From: Halolamina rubra
GTDB taxonomy: Archaea; Halobacteriota; Halobacteria; Halobacteriales; Haloferacaceae
Assembly: GCF_000739555.1 (NCBI RefSeq)
Contig: NZ_BBJN01000014.1
Coordinates: forward strand, 1-60,788
Direction: 5' to 3'
DNA: 60,788 nt
The translations under genes were made by a program, and so were the position numbers. The notes under the pieces were generated by a model. That model worked only from the letters and a program-made list of their open reading frames with translations. It made no database searches and was not told the DNA's origin. This document shows, in pieces, positions 32,333 to 41,406 of the stretch; position 1 is the first letter of the stretch, and each line of letters starts with the position of its first letter.

Positions 32333-34145
32333 TGTCGAGCGACAGTATCGCGGTCGTGGACCTGGATCGCTGCCAGCCCGACCGATGCAACTACGAGTGT
32401 CAGAACTTCTGCCCGCCGAACCGGACGGGCAAGGAGTGTATCACGCTCCGCGGCGAGGACGCGATGGAGGGCGACCCCGACCAGATCCACATCTCCGAGG
32501 AGATCTGTCTGGGCGAGTCCTGCGGGATCTGCGTCGAGAAGTGCCCCTTCGACGCGATCGAGATCATCAACCTCCCCTCGGAGCTCGACGAGGAGCCCGT
32601 CCACCGCTACGGCGACAACGCGTTCGCCCTCTACGGGCTCCCCACCCCCGAACCGGGGAAGGTGACCGGTATCCTCGGCCCGAACGGGATCGGGAAGTCG
32701 ACCGCCGTCCACGCGCTGGCCGGCGAGACGACGCCCAACCTCGGCGAGTACGAGGGCGATCCGACTGGGAGGCGGTGCTCGACCGCTACCGCGGCACCGA
32801 GCTCCAGAACTACCTCGAACAGCTCATCGACGGCGAGATCGAGGTCGCACGCAAGCCCCAGTACGTCGACCAGATCCCCAAGCAGTTCGACGGGAAGGTG
32901 CGCCAGCTGCTCGAACAGACCGACGAGCGCGGCGACCTCGACTACCTCGTCGACGAGCTGTCGATCCGGCCGGTGATGGATCAGGCGATCGACTCCATCT
33001 CCGGCGGGGAGCTCCAGCGCGTCGCGCTCGCGGCGACGCTGGCCCGCGACGTCGACTTCTACTTCCTCGACGAGATCACGCCGTACCTCGACATCAGCCA
33101 GCGGATGACCGCCGCTCAGCTGATCCAGGAGCTCTCCGAGGACGGCGACCGCTCGATGCTGGTCGTCGAACACGACCTCGCGATCCTCGACCTGCTGGCG
33201 GACACGCTCCACATCACCTACGGGGAGCCGGGGGCCTACGGTGTCGTCACCGACCCCAAATCGGTCCGTAACGGGATCAACGAGTACCTCTCGGGCTACC
33301 TCGACAACGAGAACATGCGGATCCGGCCGGAGGCGATCACGTTCGAGGAGCACGCGCCGCGTGCCGCCACGAAGGGGCAGCCGCTCGTGGAGTACCCCGA
33401 CCTGCAGAAGTCCTACGGCGAGGGCGAGTTCTCGCTGGACGTGGAGGCCGGCACCATCTACGAGTCGGAAGTGCTGGGCGTCGTCGGCCCGAACGGGATC
33501 GGGAAGTCGACGCTCGCGAAGCTGTTCACCGGCGCGCTGGAGCCCGACGAGGGCGAACTCGACACGCAGCTCGACATCGCCTACAAGCCCCAGTACATCG
33601 AGATCGACCAGCCGATGCGCGTCGACGCGTTCCTCTCGTCGATCACCGACCAGTTCGGCTCCTCCTACTGGAACACCGAGATCGCCCAGCCGCTCCAGCT
33701 GGAGCGGATCATGGAGCAGAACCTCGACGACCTCTCGGGCGGGGAGCGCCAGCGCGTCGCCATCGCCGCCTGCCTCTCGGAGGACGCCGACCTCTACCTG
33801 CTCGACGAGCCCTCCGCCCACCTCGACGTGGAGCAGCGCGTGCAGGCCACCTCCGCCATCCGGCGGTACACCGAGAACCACGACGCGACGGCGATGGTGA
33901 TCGACCACGACATCTACATGATCGACCTGCTGTCGGACCGCCTGATGGTGTTCGACGGCGAGCCCGCCGACCACGGGACCGCCCGGCCGGCCCAAGAGAT
34001 GCGCGCCGGGATGAACGACTTCCTCGCGGACCTGGACATCACGTTCCGCCGCGACGAGCGGACCGGCCGCCCGCGGATCAACAAGCCCGGCAGCCAGAAG
34101 GACCGCGAGCAGAAGCGCGACGGCGAGTACTACTACGCCAACTGA
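32332..34145 (+). pseudogene. ABCE1/RLI ribosome-recycling ATPase, disrupted by a one-base deletion near 32762
   Basis: The full product would be about 604 residues. Two 4Fe-4S motifs come first (DRCQPDRCNYECQNFCPP and ESCGICVEKCPFDAI). NBD1 follows with GILGPNGIGKST, SISGGELQRVAL and DEITPYLD, then NBD2 with GVVGPNGIGKST, LSGGERQRVAI and DEPSAHLD. The frame runs from 32332 to about 32762, then the homology continues in the -1 frame to 34145. At the break the codons read GGC GAT CC-GAC TGG; one extra C or G gives Gly-Asp-Pro-Asp-Trp, the expected sequence. ABCE1 splits ribosomes after termination and is essential in archaea, so a base-call error is more likely than a dead gene. As written, translation would stop at 32976. 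Confidence 0.9.
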
Positions 34146-34203
34146 GCGCCCCCCGTTTTCCGGAACCGCCCGGCTATAACTCCGCCCGCCCGTACCCACG
34201 AGT

Positions 34204-35085
34204 ATGCTCCGTCTCGCCGTCGCCACCCAACAGGAGACGTTCGAGCGCGTCCGCGAGCCGCTCGCCGACCGCGGGATCGAGGTCGTCGCCGTCAGAGCCA
34301 GCGAGCGCACGCTGTCGCTCTCGGCGCCCGACCTCCCGAGCGTCGACGCCGGCCTCGTGTTCCCCTCCCGCCCCATGGAGGGCGGCGCCGTCTCGGCCGC
34401 GCTCGACGTTCCCTGGGTGAACGACCGCGAGGCGATCCTCACCTCCCGCAACAAAGCGGAGGTGCTCGCCGCCCTCTCGGCGGCCGATCTCCCCGTCCCC
34501 GAGACGACGCTCGTCTCCAACCCCGTCGACGACGACGCCGTCGCCGCGGCGGCCGACGACCTCCGGCGCCGCACGGACACCGACTCGCTCGTGATCAAGC
34601 CCAACTCCACCACCCGCGGCGTCGGCGTCGCCCGCGTCGGCGACCCGGACTCGCTGCTGGGCGTCACCGACTACCTCGACCTCGTCCACGACTTCCGCGC
34701 GACGGGGGACCGCTCCTACCTGCTGCAGGAGTACCTCCCAGACGCGCGGGACTACCGGGCGATGATCGTCGACGGCGAGTACGCCGGCGCCGTCGAGCGC
34801 CGGTTGCCCGCCGAGGAGACCGAGGCCGGGAAGTGGAAACACAACGTCCACCGCGGCGCGGTCGCCGAGGGCGTCTCGCTCCCGCCGGAGGCTCGGGAAC
34901 TCGCCGAACAGGCGGCCGACGTGCTGGGGATCGACTACCTCGGCGTCGACCTGCTGGAGACCGACGACCGACTCGTGGTGAACGAGACCAACGCGCGGCC
35001 GACGGTGGACGACGCGACGAAGTACGAGCCGGACTTTTACGACCGACTCGCCGGACTGATCCGGAAGACGGCCGAGAGCCGCTAG
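34204..35085 (+). CDS. RimK-like ATP-grasp alpha-L-glutamate ligase
   Basis: The product is 293 residues. ATP-grasp features appear in order: a pre-ATP-grasp domain with VNDREAILTSRNKAEVL, the lysine of SLVIKPNSTTRGVGV, the glutamate region YLLQEYLPDARDYRAMIVDG, and the metal site in VVNETNARPTVDDATK. This is the RimK/LysX/MptN/CofF group, which adds glutamate or similar residues to a carboxyl. Candidate substrates in a halophile are coenzyme F420 tails, tetrahydrofolate-like cofactors or a ribosomal protein; the sequence alone cannot decide. Its last 4 bases overlap the convergent Hsp20 gene. Confidence 0.88.
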   Translation: MLRLAVATQQETFERVREPLADRGIEVVAVRASERTLSLSAPDLPSVDAGLVFPSRPMEGGAVSAALDVPWVNDREAILTSRNKAEVLAALSAADLPVPETTLVSNPVDDDAVAAAADDLRRRTDTDSLVIKPNSTTRGVGVARVGDPDSLLGVTDYLDLVHDFRATGDRSYLLQEYLPDARDYRAMIVDGEYAGAVERRLPAEETEAGKWKHNVHRGAVAEGVSLPPEARELAEQAADVLGIDYLGVDLLETDDRLVVNETNARPTVDDATKYEPDFYDRLAGLIRKTAESR

Positions 35086-35423
35086 GAGAGGTCGATGTCC
35101 GCGGCGTCGTCGAGCTTCTCGAAGCCGACCTCGAGCACGCCGTTGTTGAACGTCGCCTCGGCGCTGTGCTCGTCGACGCGGGTCGGGAGGCGCACCCGCT
35201 CGCGGTACTCGCCGGCCTCGATGGTCAGCGTCTCGCCGTCGCACTGCAGCGAGATCTCCTCCTTGCTCGCGCCGGGAAGGTCCGCGACGAGGCGGAGCCG
35301 GTCGCCCTCGTCGAAGGCGTCGACGTGGGCGTCGCCGTCGGCCCCCTCCCGACTACCCCCCATCATCCGCTCGATCTCGTCGAAGATGTCGCCGAACGGG
35401 TCTTCGCGGTCATCCCTACGCAT
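35082..35423 (-). CDS. Hsp20/alpha-crystallin family small heat-shock protein
   Basis: The product is 113 residues. A short acidic N-terminus (DPFGDIFDEIERMMGG) is followed by the alpha-crystallin domain from VDAFDEGDRLRLVADLPG to the typical FNNGVLEVGFEK. It is an ATP-independent holdase that binds unfolding proteins. It lacks the C-terminal IxI motif in canonical form, ending in AADIDLS, so oligomers may be small. The ATG at 35423 was chosen as the first start after the pgk-side intergenic region. Confidence 0.9.
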   Translation of the reverse strand: MRRDDREDPFGDIFDEIERMMGGSREGADGDAHVDAFDEGDRLRLVADLPGASKEEISLQCDGETLTIEAGEYRERVRLPTRVDEHSAEATFNNGVLEVGFEKLDDAADIDLS

Positions 35424-35553
35424 GGGTGGGCGTAGACCAGCACCGCTCAAAAGCCTTCTGTCGACGGCTATCTCGGTCCCCTCCCGGCATCTCGTCGGTC
35501 GGCGCCGACGGAACCGGTCGGTTTGAAGTGCGACTGGCACAAACCGCGCGACG

Positions 35554-36792
35554 ATGGCTTCTTTCGCGACGCTCGACGCGCTCGCCGAGCGGTTCTCCGG
35601 GGCGCGGGTGCTCGTCCGCCTCGACCTCAACTCCCCGATCGAGGGCGGAACCGTCCGGGACAACCGCCGGTTCGAGCGCCACGCCCGCACCGTCTCGGAG
35701 CTGGCCGACGCCGGCCACCGGGTGATCTGTCTGGCCCACCAGGGTCGCCCCGGCCGCGACGACTTCACCCACCTCGACCAGCACGCCGGGATCCTGAGCG
35801 ACCACCTCGACCGCGAGGTCCAGTACGTCGACGACATCTGCGGCGCGACGGCGATCGACGCGATCGGCGACGCCGACCCCGGCGAGGTGCTGCTGCTCGA
35901 CAACGTCCGGATGCACGACGACGAGCTCGCCGACCGCGAGCCCGAAGCCCACGGCGAGTCGGAGCTCGTCACCTCGCTCGCCGACGCCGCGGACGCGTAC
36001 GTCAACGACGCCTACTCCGCGGCCCACCGCGGTCACGCGTCGCTGGTCGGCTTCCCGTACGTCCTGCCCGCCTACGCCGGCCGGGTGATGGAGACCGAGT
36101 ACGAGGCCAACTCCGCGATCGCCACCCGGGAGTTCGACGGCCAGGTGACGATGGTCGTCGGCGGCACGAAGGCGACCGACGTGATCCAGGTGATGGACGC
36201 CATCGGCGACAAGGTCGACGCGTTCTGCCTGGGCGGGGTTGCGGGCGAACTGTTCCTCCGCGCCGCGGGCCACCCCGTCGGCCACGACGTGGGCGGCTCG
36301 GACCGCTTCGACGAGCAGTGGGAGCGCAACGAGGAGACGATCCGCGCCGTGCTCGACGAGCGCGGCGACCAGATCCACCTGCCGCTGGATCTCGCCTACG
36401 AGGACGAGTACGACCAGCGCGCCGAGATCGCGCTCTGGCAGATCGACGAGAAGACAACGTCGTTCCTCGACGTGGGGTCGGCGTCGATCGACAGCTACCG
36501 CGAGATCGTCGGCGACAGCGAGGCCGTGTTCGTGAAGGGCGCGCTGGGCGTGTTCGAGGACGAGCGCTTCGCCGACGGCACGGTGGGGCTGCTCGAAGCG
36601 ATCGCGGAGACCGACTGCTTCTCGGTCGTCGGCGGCGGCGACACCTCCCGCGCGATCGGGATGTACGGGCTGGACGAGGCCGACTTCTCGCACGTCTCGA
36701 TCGCCGGCGGCGCGTACATCCGCGCGCTCACGGGCGAGCCGCTGGTCGCCGTCGAGACGCTGGAGCGCTGTCGGCCGAAAACGGAGGCGTAG
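35554..36792 (+). CDS. pgk: Phosphoglycerate kinase
   Basis: The product is 412 residues. Substrate motifs VLVRLDLNSPIEGG, AHQGRPGRDDF and LLLDNVRMHDDE are in the N-domain. The nucleotide motifs VVGGTKATDVI, FVKGALGVFED and SVVGGGDTSRAIG are in the C-domain. It makes ATP from 1,3-bisphosphoglycerate in the modified Entner-Doudoroff route and runs backward in gluconeogenesis. It is tail-to-tail with gap, 7 bases between stops, so the two glycolytic neighbours are on opposite strands and separately promoted. Mild T-richness (GGTTTGAAG) about 27-35 nt upstream may be its TATA region. Confidence 0.98.
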   Translation: MASFATLDALAERFSGARVLVRLDLNSPIEGGTVRDNRRFERHARTVSELADAGHRVICLAHQGRPGRDDFTHLDQHAGILSDHLDREVQYVDDICGATAIDAIGDADPGEVLLLDNVRMHDDELADREPEAHGESELVTSLADAADAYVNDAYSAAHRGHASLVGFPYVLPAYAGRVMETEYEANSAIATREFDGQVTMVVGGTKATDVIQVMDAIGDKVDAFCLGGVAGELFLRAAGHPVGHDVGGSDRFDEQWERNEETIRAVLDERGDQIHLPLDLAYEDEYDQRAEIALWQIDEKTTSFLDVGSASIDSYREIVGDSEAVFVKGALGVFEDERFADGTVGLLEAIAETDCFSVVGGGDTSRAIGMYGLDEADFSHVSIAGGAYIRALTGEPLVAVETLERCRPKTEA

Positions 36793-36799
36793 CGCCGGC

Positions 36800-37825
36800 T
36801 TACAGGTCGCGGCCGAGCCCCATCCCGAGGGTCTCGTTGGTGGTCGCGATGCTCTCGGCCTTCCCGGCGGAGTCCGTGATCGCGCGGATCGCGTCGACGT
36901 TCTCCGGCACCACGTCGGACTCCTGGTGAATCGCCTGGAACAGGTAGAGGTCGTCGCCCCGGACCGCGATGGACTCCTCCCAGATGCAGTTCTCCCACAC
37001 GTCGCCCCGGGAGCGCCCGGAGTCGAGCGCGAACTCCTTGAGTTTGCCCGAGCCGTCGATGCCCGCCGAGCCCGGGACGAGGAACGTGCGGGACTCCTCG
37101 GCGAGCAGGTCGCGGACCGCCTCGGCGTCGGCGTCGTCCTCGAGGGTGACGTTCACCGAGTGCATGTGCATCAGCGTCGCCGGCACCTTCAGCCCGAGCG
37201 TGTCGATGTCGACGTCGGGGAAGATCGTCTTCACGTCCGGGCCGTGGTGGCTCGGCAGCGAGACGGGGTCGGGGAGGATGTCGTCGATGGGGCCGCGGCC
37301 GGTCTGGCCGGGGTCGCCGCCGCGGCGGACCAGCGTCACGCGGGCCTTCTCGACGCCGTACTCCTCGCGGAGCGGCGCGAGCAGGCGGGAGAGCCCGGTC
37401 GTGTTACAGGAGACGACGCGCACGTGGTCGGCGCCGACGGCGTCCTCGAAGTTCGCGCGGGCGTTGAACGACGTGTCCGCCACGTCGGCGTCCTCGCCGC
37501 CCTGGTAGATCGCGGGCGTGTCGTGTGCCTCGTACGTTTCCTTGTTCTGGGCGCCGATCCCGCTGGGGGTAGCGTCGACGATCACGTCGGCGGCGTCGAC
37601 GAGGGCGTCGAGGTCGCCGGCGACGGGGATGCCCGCCTCGTCGAACAGCTCGCGGCGCTCCTCGACGGCGGCGTACAGTTCGAACCCCTTCGAGACGGCG
37701 GTCTCGGCCTCGAAGTTGGGCGAGGTCTTGGCGACCCCGACGACCTCCATGTCCCGCTGTGCGACGACCGCGTCGGCGACGCGTTTCCCGATCGTGCCGT
37801 AGCCGACAACTCCGACCTGGATCAT
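36800..37825 (-). CDS. gap: Glyceraldehyde-3-phosphate dehydrogenase, archaeal type
   Basis: The product is 341 residues. It shows the Rossmann opening [17 protein letters not shown], the catalytic cysteine in [13 protein letters not shown], and the catalytic-histidine region MHMHSVNVT in the archaeal arrangement. It oxidises and phosphorylates glyceraldehyde-3-phosphate with NAD(P), chiefly for gluconeogenesis in haloarchaea. The start is supported by TACTTA 26-31 nt upstream. It is convergent with pgk; its product is Pgk's substrate. Confidence 0.98.
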   Translation of the reverse strand: MIQVGVVGYGTIGKRVADAVVAQRDMEVVGVAKTSPNFEAETAVSKGFELYAAVEERRELFDEAGIPVAGDLDALVDAADVIVDATPSGIGAQNKETYEAHDTPAIYQGGEDADVADTSFNARANFEDAVGADHVRVVSCNTTGLSRLLAPLREEYGVEKARVTLVRRGGDPGQTGRGPIDDILPDPVSLPSHHGPDVKTIFPDVDIDTLGLKVPATLMHMHSVNVTLEDDADAEAVRDLLAEESRTFLVPGSAGIDGSGKLKEFALDSGRSRGDVWENCIWEESIAVRGDDLYLFQAIHQESDVVPENVDAIRAITDSAGKAESIATTNETLGMGLGRDL

Positions 37826-37850
37826 GCCCGTAGATGGGGGCGCTGACTGA

Positions 37851-37856
37851 TAAGTA
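37851..37856 (-). promoter_or_regulatory. TATA-like element upstream of gap
   Basis: It reads TACTTA on the minus strand, 26-31 nt upstream of the gap ATG, the expected spot for a leaderless haloarchaeal promoter. Confidence 0.5.
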
Positions 37857-37892
37857 GGCGGCGGTTCACTCGCGACGCGCTCCCGTCCGGGG

Positions 37893-38297
37893 TTAGGCGC
37901 CCGTGTGGGAGTCGATAAGCTGCCGGAGCTGCGACTCGTCCTGCATCCCGACCAGCCGTTCGACGGGCTCGCCGTCGGCGAACAGCACCATCGTCGGCAC
38001 GCCGCGGACGCCGTACTCGGCGGCTAACTGCTGGTTGGCGTCGACGTCGACCTTCGCGACCGCCGCCTCGGTCTCGGCGGCGATCGTCTCGACGACCGGT
38101 TCGAGCATCTGACACGGCCCGCACCAGTCGGCGTAGAAGTCGACCAGCACGACGTCGTGCTCGTCGGTCGTCGATCCGAGCTCGTCGGCGCCGGCGACCG
38201 GGATGGGTTCTTCGGGGCTCCCGGCCGCTTCCTCCCGGGCTCGTTCCTGCAGCTGTTCGAGTTTCTGCTCGCGGATCTCCTCGATGTCGTCCGCCAT
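37893..38297 (-). CDS. trxA: Thioredoxin
   Basis: The product is 134 residues. A helical, charged N-terminal extension of about 40 residues ([18 protein letters not shown]) comes before the thioredoxin fold with the active site [15 protein letters not shown] and cis-proline [13 protein letters not shown]. It reduces disulfides in the cytoplasm. The extension resembles a coiled coil and is absent from bacterial TrxA. The start ATG at 38297 was preferred to an in-frame one 30 codons upstream. It is about 67 bases upstream of gap on the same strand; a shared transcript is possible. Confidence 0.95.
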   Translation of the reverse strand: MADDIEEIREQKLEQLQERAREEAAGSPEEPIPVAGADELGSTTDEHDVVLVDFYADWCGPCQMLEPVVETIAAETEAAVAKVDVDANQQLAAEYGVRGVPTMVLFADGEPVERLVGMQDESQLRQLIDSHTGA

Positions 38298-38388
38298 ACC
38301 CACCGGTTCGGGCTCGACCGATATAGGCGTTTTGTAGCTATCGCCCAATACTCTCCTCGCAGAAACACCCTGTGACGGCGGAGCCAAC

Positions 38389-38730
38389 TTACGCCGTCGC
38401 GACCGTCCCCGCCGTCGCGGCGTCCCAGTTGTCGATCCCGCCGCGCATCGCCTTCGCGTCGAACCCGAGTTCGCGGAGGCGCTCGGCGGCCACGTCGGCG
38501 GTCGAACCGCTGAAACAGACCACGGCGATCTCCTCGTCCTCGGGGAGTTCGTCCGCCGAGACTTCGAGGCCGATGAAGTTCTCTCCCTTCAGCTGGTCGT
38601 AGATCGGGAGGCTGTGGCTCCCCTCGATGTGGGCCTCCTCGTAGCTGTAGGTCGGCCGGATGTCGAGGACGTACAGGTCGTCGCCGGCGCGGTCGCGAAC
38701 GGATTCCGCGTCGATCACGGTATTGCTCAT
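38389..38730 (-). CDS. Rhodanese-like domain protein
   Basis: The product is 113 residues, a single rhodanese domain. It has the opening DDLYVLDIRPTYSYEEAHIE, the conserved GSHSLP, and the active-site loop with the cysteine in VVCFSGSTAD. It may transfer sulfur or bind phosphate-like groups. A TATA-like TCATAACC lies about 24-32 nt upstream of the ATG at 38730. Thioredoxin is encoded 91 bases downstream on the same strand, a sensible partner for a persulfide enzyme. Confidence 0.9.
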   Translation of the reverse strand: MSNTVIDAESVRDRAGDDLYVLDIRPTYSYEEAHIEGSHSLPIYDQLKGENFIGLEVSADELPEDEEIAVVCFSGSTADVAAERLRELGFDAKAMRGGIDNWDAATAGTVATA

Positions 38731-38848
38731 TATGTCCAATACCAGTAACTCACGGGTTATGAATCCATCGTGGAACGGGCTACCACGGACCGAGAACCCG
38801 TGAGCCGTCGTCGCAAGACCTATTCGGATCTCCGCTGAACCCCGATCC

Positions 38849-39793
38849 ATGACCGATCTCAGAACTGCCGCGGAGACGGCGATCCACCAGTGTCTCGATC
38901 TCGGCGCCGAGGAGTCGATCGCGATCGTCACCGACGACGAGCGGCGCGCGATCGCGGCGGCGCTGTACGAGGTGGCCAGCGAGGTCACCGACGACGCGAC
39001 GTTCGTCCAGTACCCGCCGGGCGACCAGCACGGCGAGGAGCCGCCCGAGCCGGTCGCGGCGGCGATGCAAGCCGCCGACGCCTTCCTCGCGCCGACGACG
39101 CGCAGCCTCTCACACACCCGCGCCCGCTCGGCCGCCTGCGAGGCGGGCGCCCGCGGCGCGACGCTGCCGGGCATCACCGAGGAGGTGATGACCGCCGGTC
39201 TCGACGCCGACTACGAGGCGATCGCGAGCCACTGCTCCGACGTGCTCGACCAGGTGGCGGACGCCGACGAGATTCGGGTCACCAGCCCCGCCGGCACCGA
39301 CATCACCTTCGCAGTCGGCGACCGCGAGTGGCACGAGGACACGGGGATGATCCGCGAGCCGGGGAGCTTCTCGAACCTCCCGGCGGGCGAGGTGTTTCTG
39401 GCACCCGCGGACGCGAACGGGACGTTCGTCGTCGACGGGACGATGATGCCCCACGGGCTGCTGGAGGAGGATCAGCACCTCAGCTTCGAGGTCGAAGACG
39501 GCCACGTCACCGACATCTCGGACGAGGAGATCAGTGAGGACGTGGAGGCGGCCCGCGAGTCGGTCGGCGACGCGGCGAGCAACCTCGCGGAGCTCGGTAT
39601 CGGGACCAACGTCGGCGTCACCGAACTCGTCGGCTCGGTGCTGCTCGACGAGAAGGCGGCGGGGACGGTCCACATCGCGATCGGCGACAACGCCTCGATC
39701 GGCGGCGACACCGAGGCGCCGATCCACCTCGACGGGATCCTCCGATCGCCGACGGTGTACGCGGACGGCGACGAGATCAGTCTGCCCGAGTGA
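38849..39793 (+). CDS. M29-like (aminopeptidase T family) leucyl aminopeptidase homologue
   Basis: The product is 314 residues. It shows motifs of the thermophilic metallo-aminopeptidase group: TRSLSHTRARSAACEAGARG, LPGITEEVMTAGLDADY, ITFAVGDREWHEDTG, FSNLPAGEVFLAPADANG and HIAIGDNASIGGDTEAPIH. These carry the Glu, His and Asp ligands of the M29 fold, so it should be a cytosolic exopeptidase. A TATA-like CTATTC is about 24-31 nt upstream of the ATG. It is divergent from the rhodanese gene and convergent with HMG-CoA synthase, with a repeat element between. Confidence 0.9.
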   Translation: MTDLRTAAETAIHQCLDLGAEESIAIVTDDERRAIAAALYEVASEVTDDATFVQYPPGDQHGEEPPEPVAAAMQAADAFLAPTTRSLSHTRARSAACEAGARGATLPGITEEVMTAGLDADYEAIASHCSDVLDQVADADEIRVTSPAGTDITFAVGDREWHEDTGMIREPGSFSNLPAGEVFLAPADANGTFVVDGTMMPHGLLEEDQHLSFEVEDGHVTDISDEEISEDVEAARESVGDAASNLAELGIGTNVGVTELVGSVLLDEKAAGTVHIAIGDNASIGGDTEAPIHLDGILRSPTVYADGDEISLPE

Positions 39794-39825
39794 GCACGGA
39801 GCGGTCGCTGGCCGTTTTGGGTTCG

Positions 39826-39962
39826 ACACAGTCACGGCATAAGCTCCGTTGCTGCGACACGGAGATCGTCGTCGGTCGCGCGTCGTGGTTGGTTCTACAC
39901 AGTCACGGCATGGGCTCCGGTGCTGCGACACGGAGGTCGCAGCAGTTCGCGCGCCGTGACTG
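39826..39962. repeat. Structured repeat element: 43-bp direct repeat, 71 bp apart, with a nested inverted repeat
   Basis: Units at 39826-39868 and 39897-39939 share 39 of 43 bases. In the second unit GCTGCGAC (39922-39929) and GTCGCAGC (39936-39943) form an 8-bp hairpin with a 6-base loop. Around it CAGTCACGGC (39900-39909) and GCCGTGACTG (39953-39962) form a perfect 10-bp outer arm. In the first unit the 3' arm is altered, so the hairpin is weaker. It sits between two convergent genes and ends 3 bases before the hmgB stop codon. It could be a bidirectional transcription stop, a decayed mobile element remnant or a recombination site; the sequence does not decide. Confidence 0.6.
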
Positions 39963-39965
39963 GTG

Positions 39966-41303
39966 TTACTCTACGTACTCGTACAGCCGCTCGTTCATCC
40001 GGCCGCGCCCGGCGAACACGAACTCGTTCTCCGGCGTCGTGAACTCCTCCACGTCGACGGTCATGTCGTGGTTGTGGGCGTCGTGGATCTGCTCGTACTC
40101 CTCGAACTCGAGGTCGTAGCGGTCCTCGAGCTGGGCGTCGATGTTCAGGTTCTCGATCTCCTCGAGCCAGCCGTCGGCGACGGTCTCGGCGTGGATCTCC
40201 GCCTGCGCGCCCGAGCCGTAGGAGCCGACGAGCAGCTTCTCGCCGGCGAGGTCCCGGCCCTCCTCGGCGGCGGCCTTCAGGGCGCTCGCGCGGGCGACGT
40301 GGACCGAGCCGGTGTACCAGTTCCCGACCTCGCGGGCGATCGACAGCGTCGGCTCGATCGTGTCGGCGTACCACGACTGGTACTTCTCGGTGCGCTTGAG
40401 CTCGTCCATGTACTCCTGGATCGCCTCCTCGTAGGCGTCCCAGTCCTCGTACTCGCCCTCGCGGGGCTGGCGCCCGATCTCGTCGGCGAGCTCGTCCTCG
40501 ATCTCGGTGTCGCGAATCATGTGCCGGTAGCCCAGCAGGCCGGCCTTCCGGACCATCCCCGGGAACGGGGTGTGGAACGGGATGTACGCGAAGTCGTCGG
40601 GGTGCATGTCCCACGCGACGGACTCGAAGTCCTCGACGGCCTCGCGCATCCGCGCGAGGTACACCTGCATCGAGCGCTTGCCGTCGACGCTCGGGAACTG
40701 CTGGTTCGGCTTGAGGAAGTCGGTCTCGTCGGCGCTGCCGTACCCCTGCTCCGTCGAGAGCTCGACGAGGCTCGGCTCCTCGGTGATCAGCATCGCGACC
40801 GCGCCGGCGCCCTGGGTCGCCTCGCCGCTGGAGCCCCGCGCGTACAGCGCGGTGTCGGTGGCGATCACGAGCGCGGACCGCCCGCGGTTGCGCCCGGCCT
40901 TGATCCAGTTGTACGCGTCGTCGATCGACTGCGTGCCGGAGATGCACGCGAACTTCCGCTCGCCCTTGTTGGCGTGGTGGAAGTCGCCGTCGTACACGTC
41001 CTCGAGACAGCCCGCGATGTACGTCGAGACGGGTTTGGAGTTGTCGAACGCGGACTCGGTGGCCACGTCGATGCGCCCGATGTCGTCGGGCTCCAGCCCC
41101 TCGCGGTCCATCAGGCGCTTGGCCGCGTTGGCGCCCATGGTGACGATGTCCTCGTACGCGTCCGGGAACGAGGAGTTCACCAGCCCCAGCCCCTTCCGGT
41201 ACTTGTCCGGGTCTTCGTCCTTCTCCGGGGCGAACGTGCCCGGGAGGTCGAGTTTACACTTCCCCGCCCAGATCTCGACGGCGTCGATGCCCACCGTGGT
41301 CAT
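39966..41303 (-). CDS. hmgB: Hydroxymethylglutaryl-CoA synthase
   Basis: The product is 445 residues. Catalytic residues are in the expected order: Glu in VATESAFDNSKP, Cys in FACISGTQSID and His in PFHTPFPGMVRKAG. It joins acetyl-CoA and acetoacetyl-CoA to HMG-CoA, the first committed step of the mevalonate pathway for archaeal ether lipids and retinal. Archaeal length; cytosolic. A TATA-like element at 41326-41334 fits the ATG. HMG-CoA reductase is not in the window. Confidence 0.97.
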   Translation of the reverse strand: MTTVGIDAVEIWAGKCKLDLPGTFAPEKDEDPDKYRKGLGLVNSSFPDAYEDIVTMGANAAKRLMDREGLEPDDIGRIDVATESAFDNSKPVSTYIAGCLEDVYDGDFHHANKGERKFACISGTQSIDDAYNWIKAGRNRGRSALVIATDTALYARGSSGEATQGAGAVAMLITEEPSLVELSTEQGYGSADETDFLKPNQQFPSVDGKRSMQVYLARMREAVEDFESVAWDMHPDDFAYIPFHTPFPGMVRKAGLLGYRHMIRDTEIEDELADEIGRQPREGEYEDWDAYEEAIQEYMDELKRTEKYQSWYADTIEPTLSIAREVGNWYTGSVHVARASALKAAAEEGRDLAGEKLLVGSYGSGAQAEIHAETVADGWLEEIENLNIDAQLEDRYDLEFEEYEQIHDAHNHDMTVDVEEFTTPENEFVFAGRGRMNERLYEYVE

Positions 41304-41325
41304 GGCTCTGAATGAGGTGGGTCGC

Positions 41326-41334
41326 TATTTGGGT
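41326..41334 (-). promoter_or_regulatory. TATA-like element upstream of HMG-CoA synthase
   Basis: It reads CCCAAATAG on the minus strand, 23-31 nt upstream of the hmgB ATG, in the AT-richer gap after the pilin-like operon. Confidence 0.45.
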
Positions 41335-41406
41335 TTGTCGATGAGGGTTACGTCGTGTGTCGAAAACCTACTTCTGAATAGTGAGTCGGAGTTTCGCCCC
41401 CGGTAC

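Noticed and set aside
32755-32770. Programmed -1 frameshift in ABCE1
   Set aside because: No X-XXY-YYZ slippery heptamer or obvious downstream pseudoknot is seen, and the family is not known to use recoding; a missing base explains the site more simply.
39826-39939. Two-unit CRISPR array
   Set aside because: There are only two degenerate units with a 28-base gap and an internal hairpin, no cas gene is near, and the mismatches are inside the unit.
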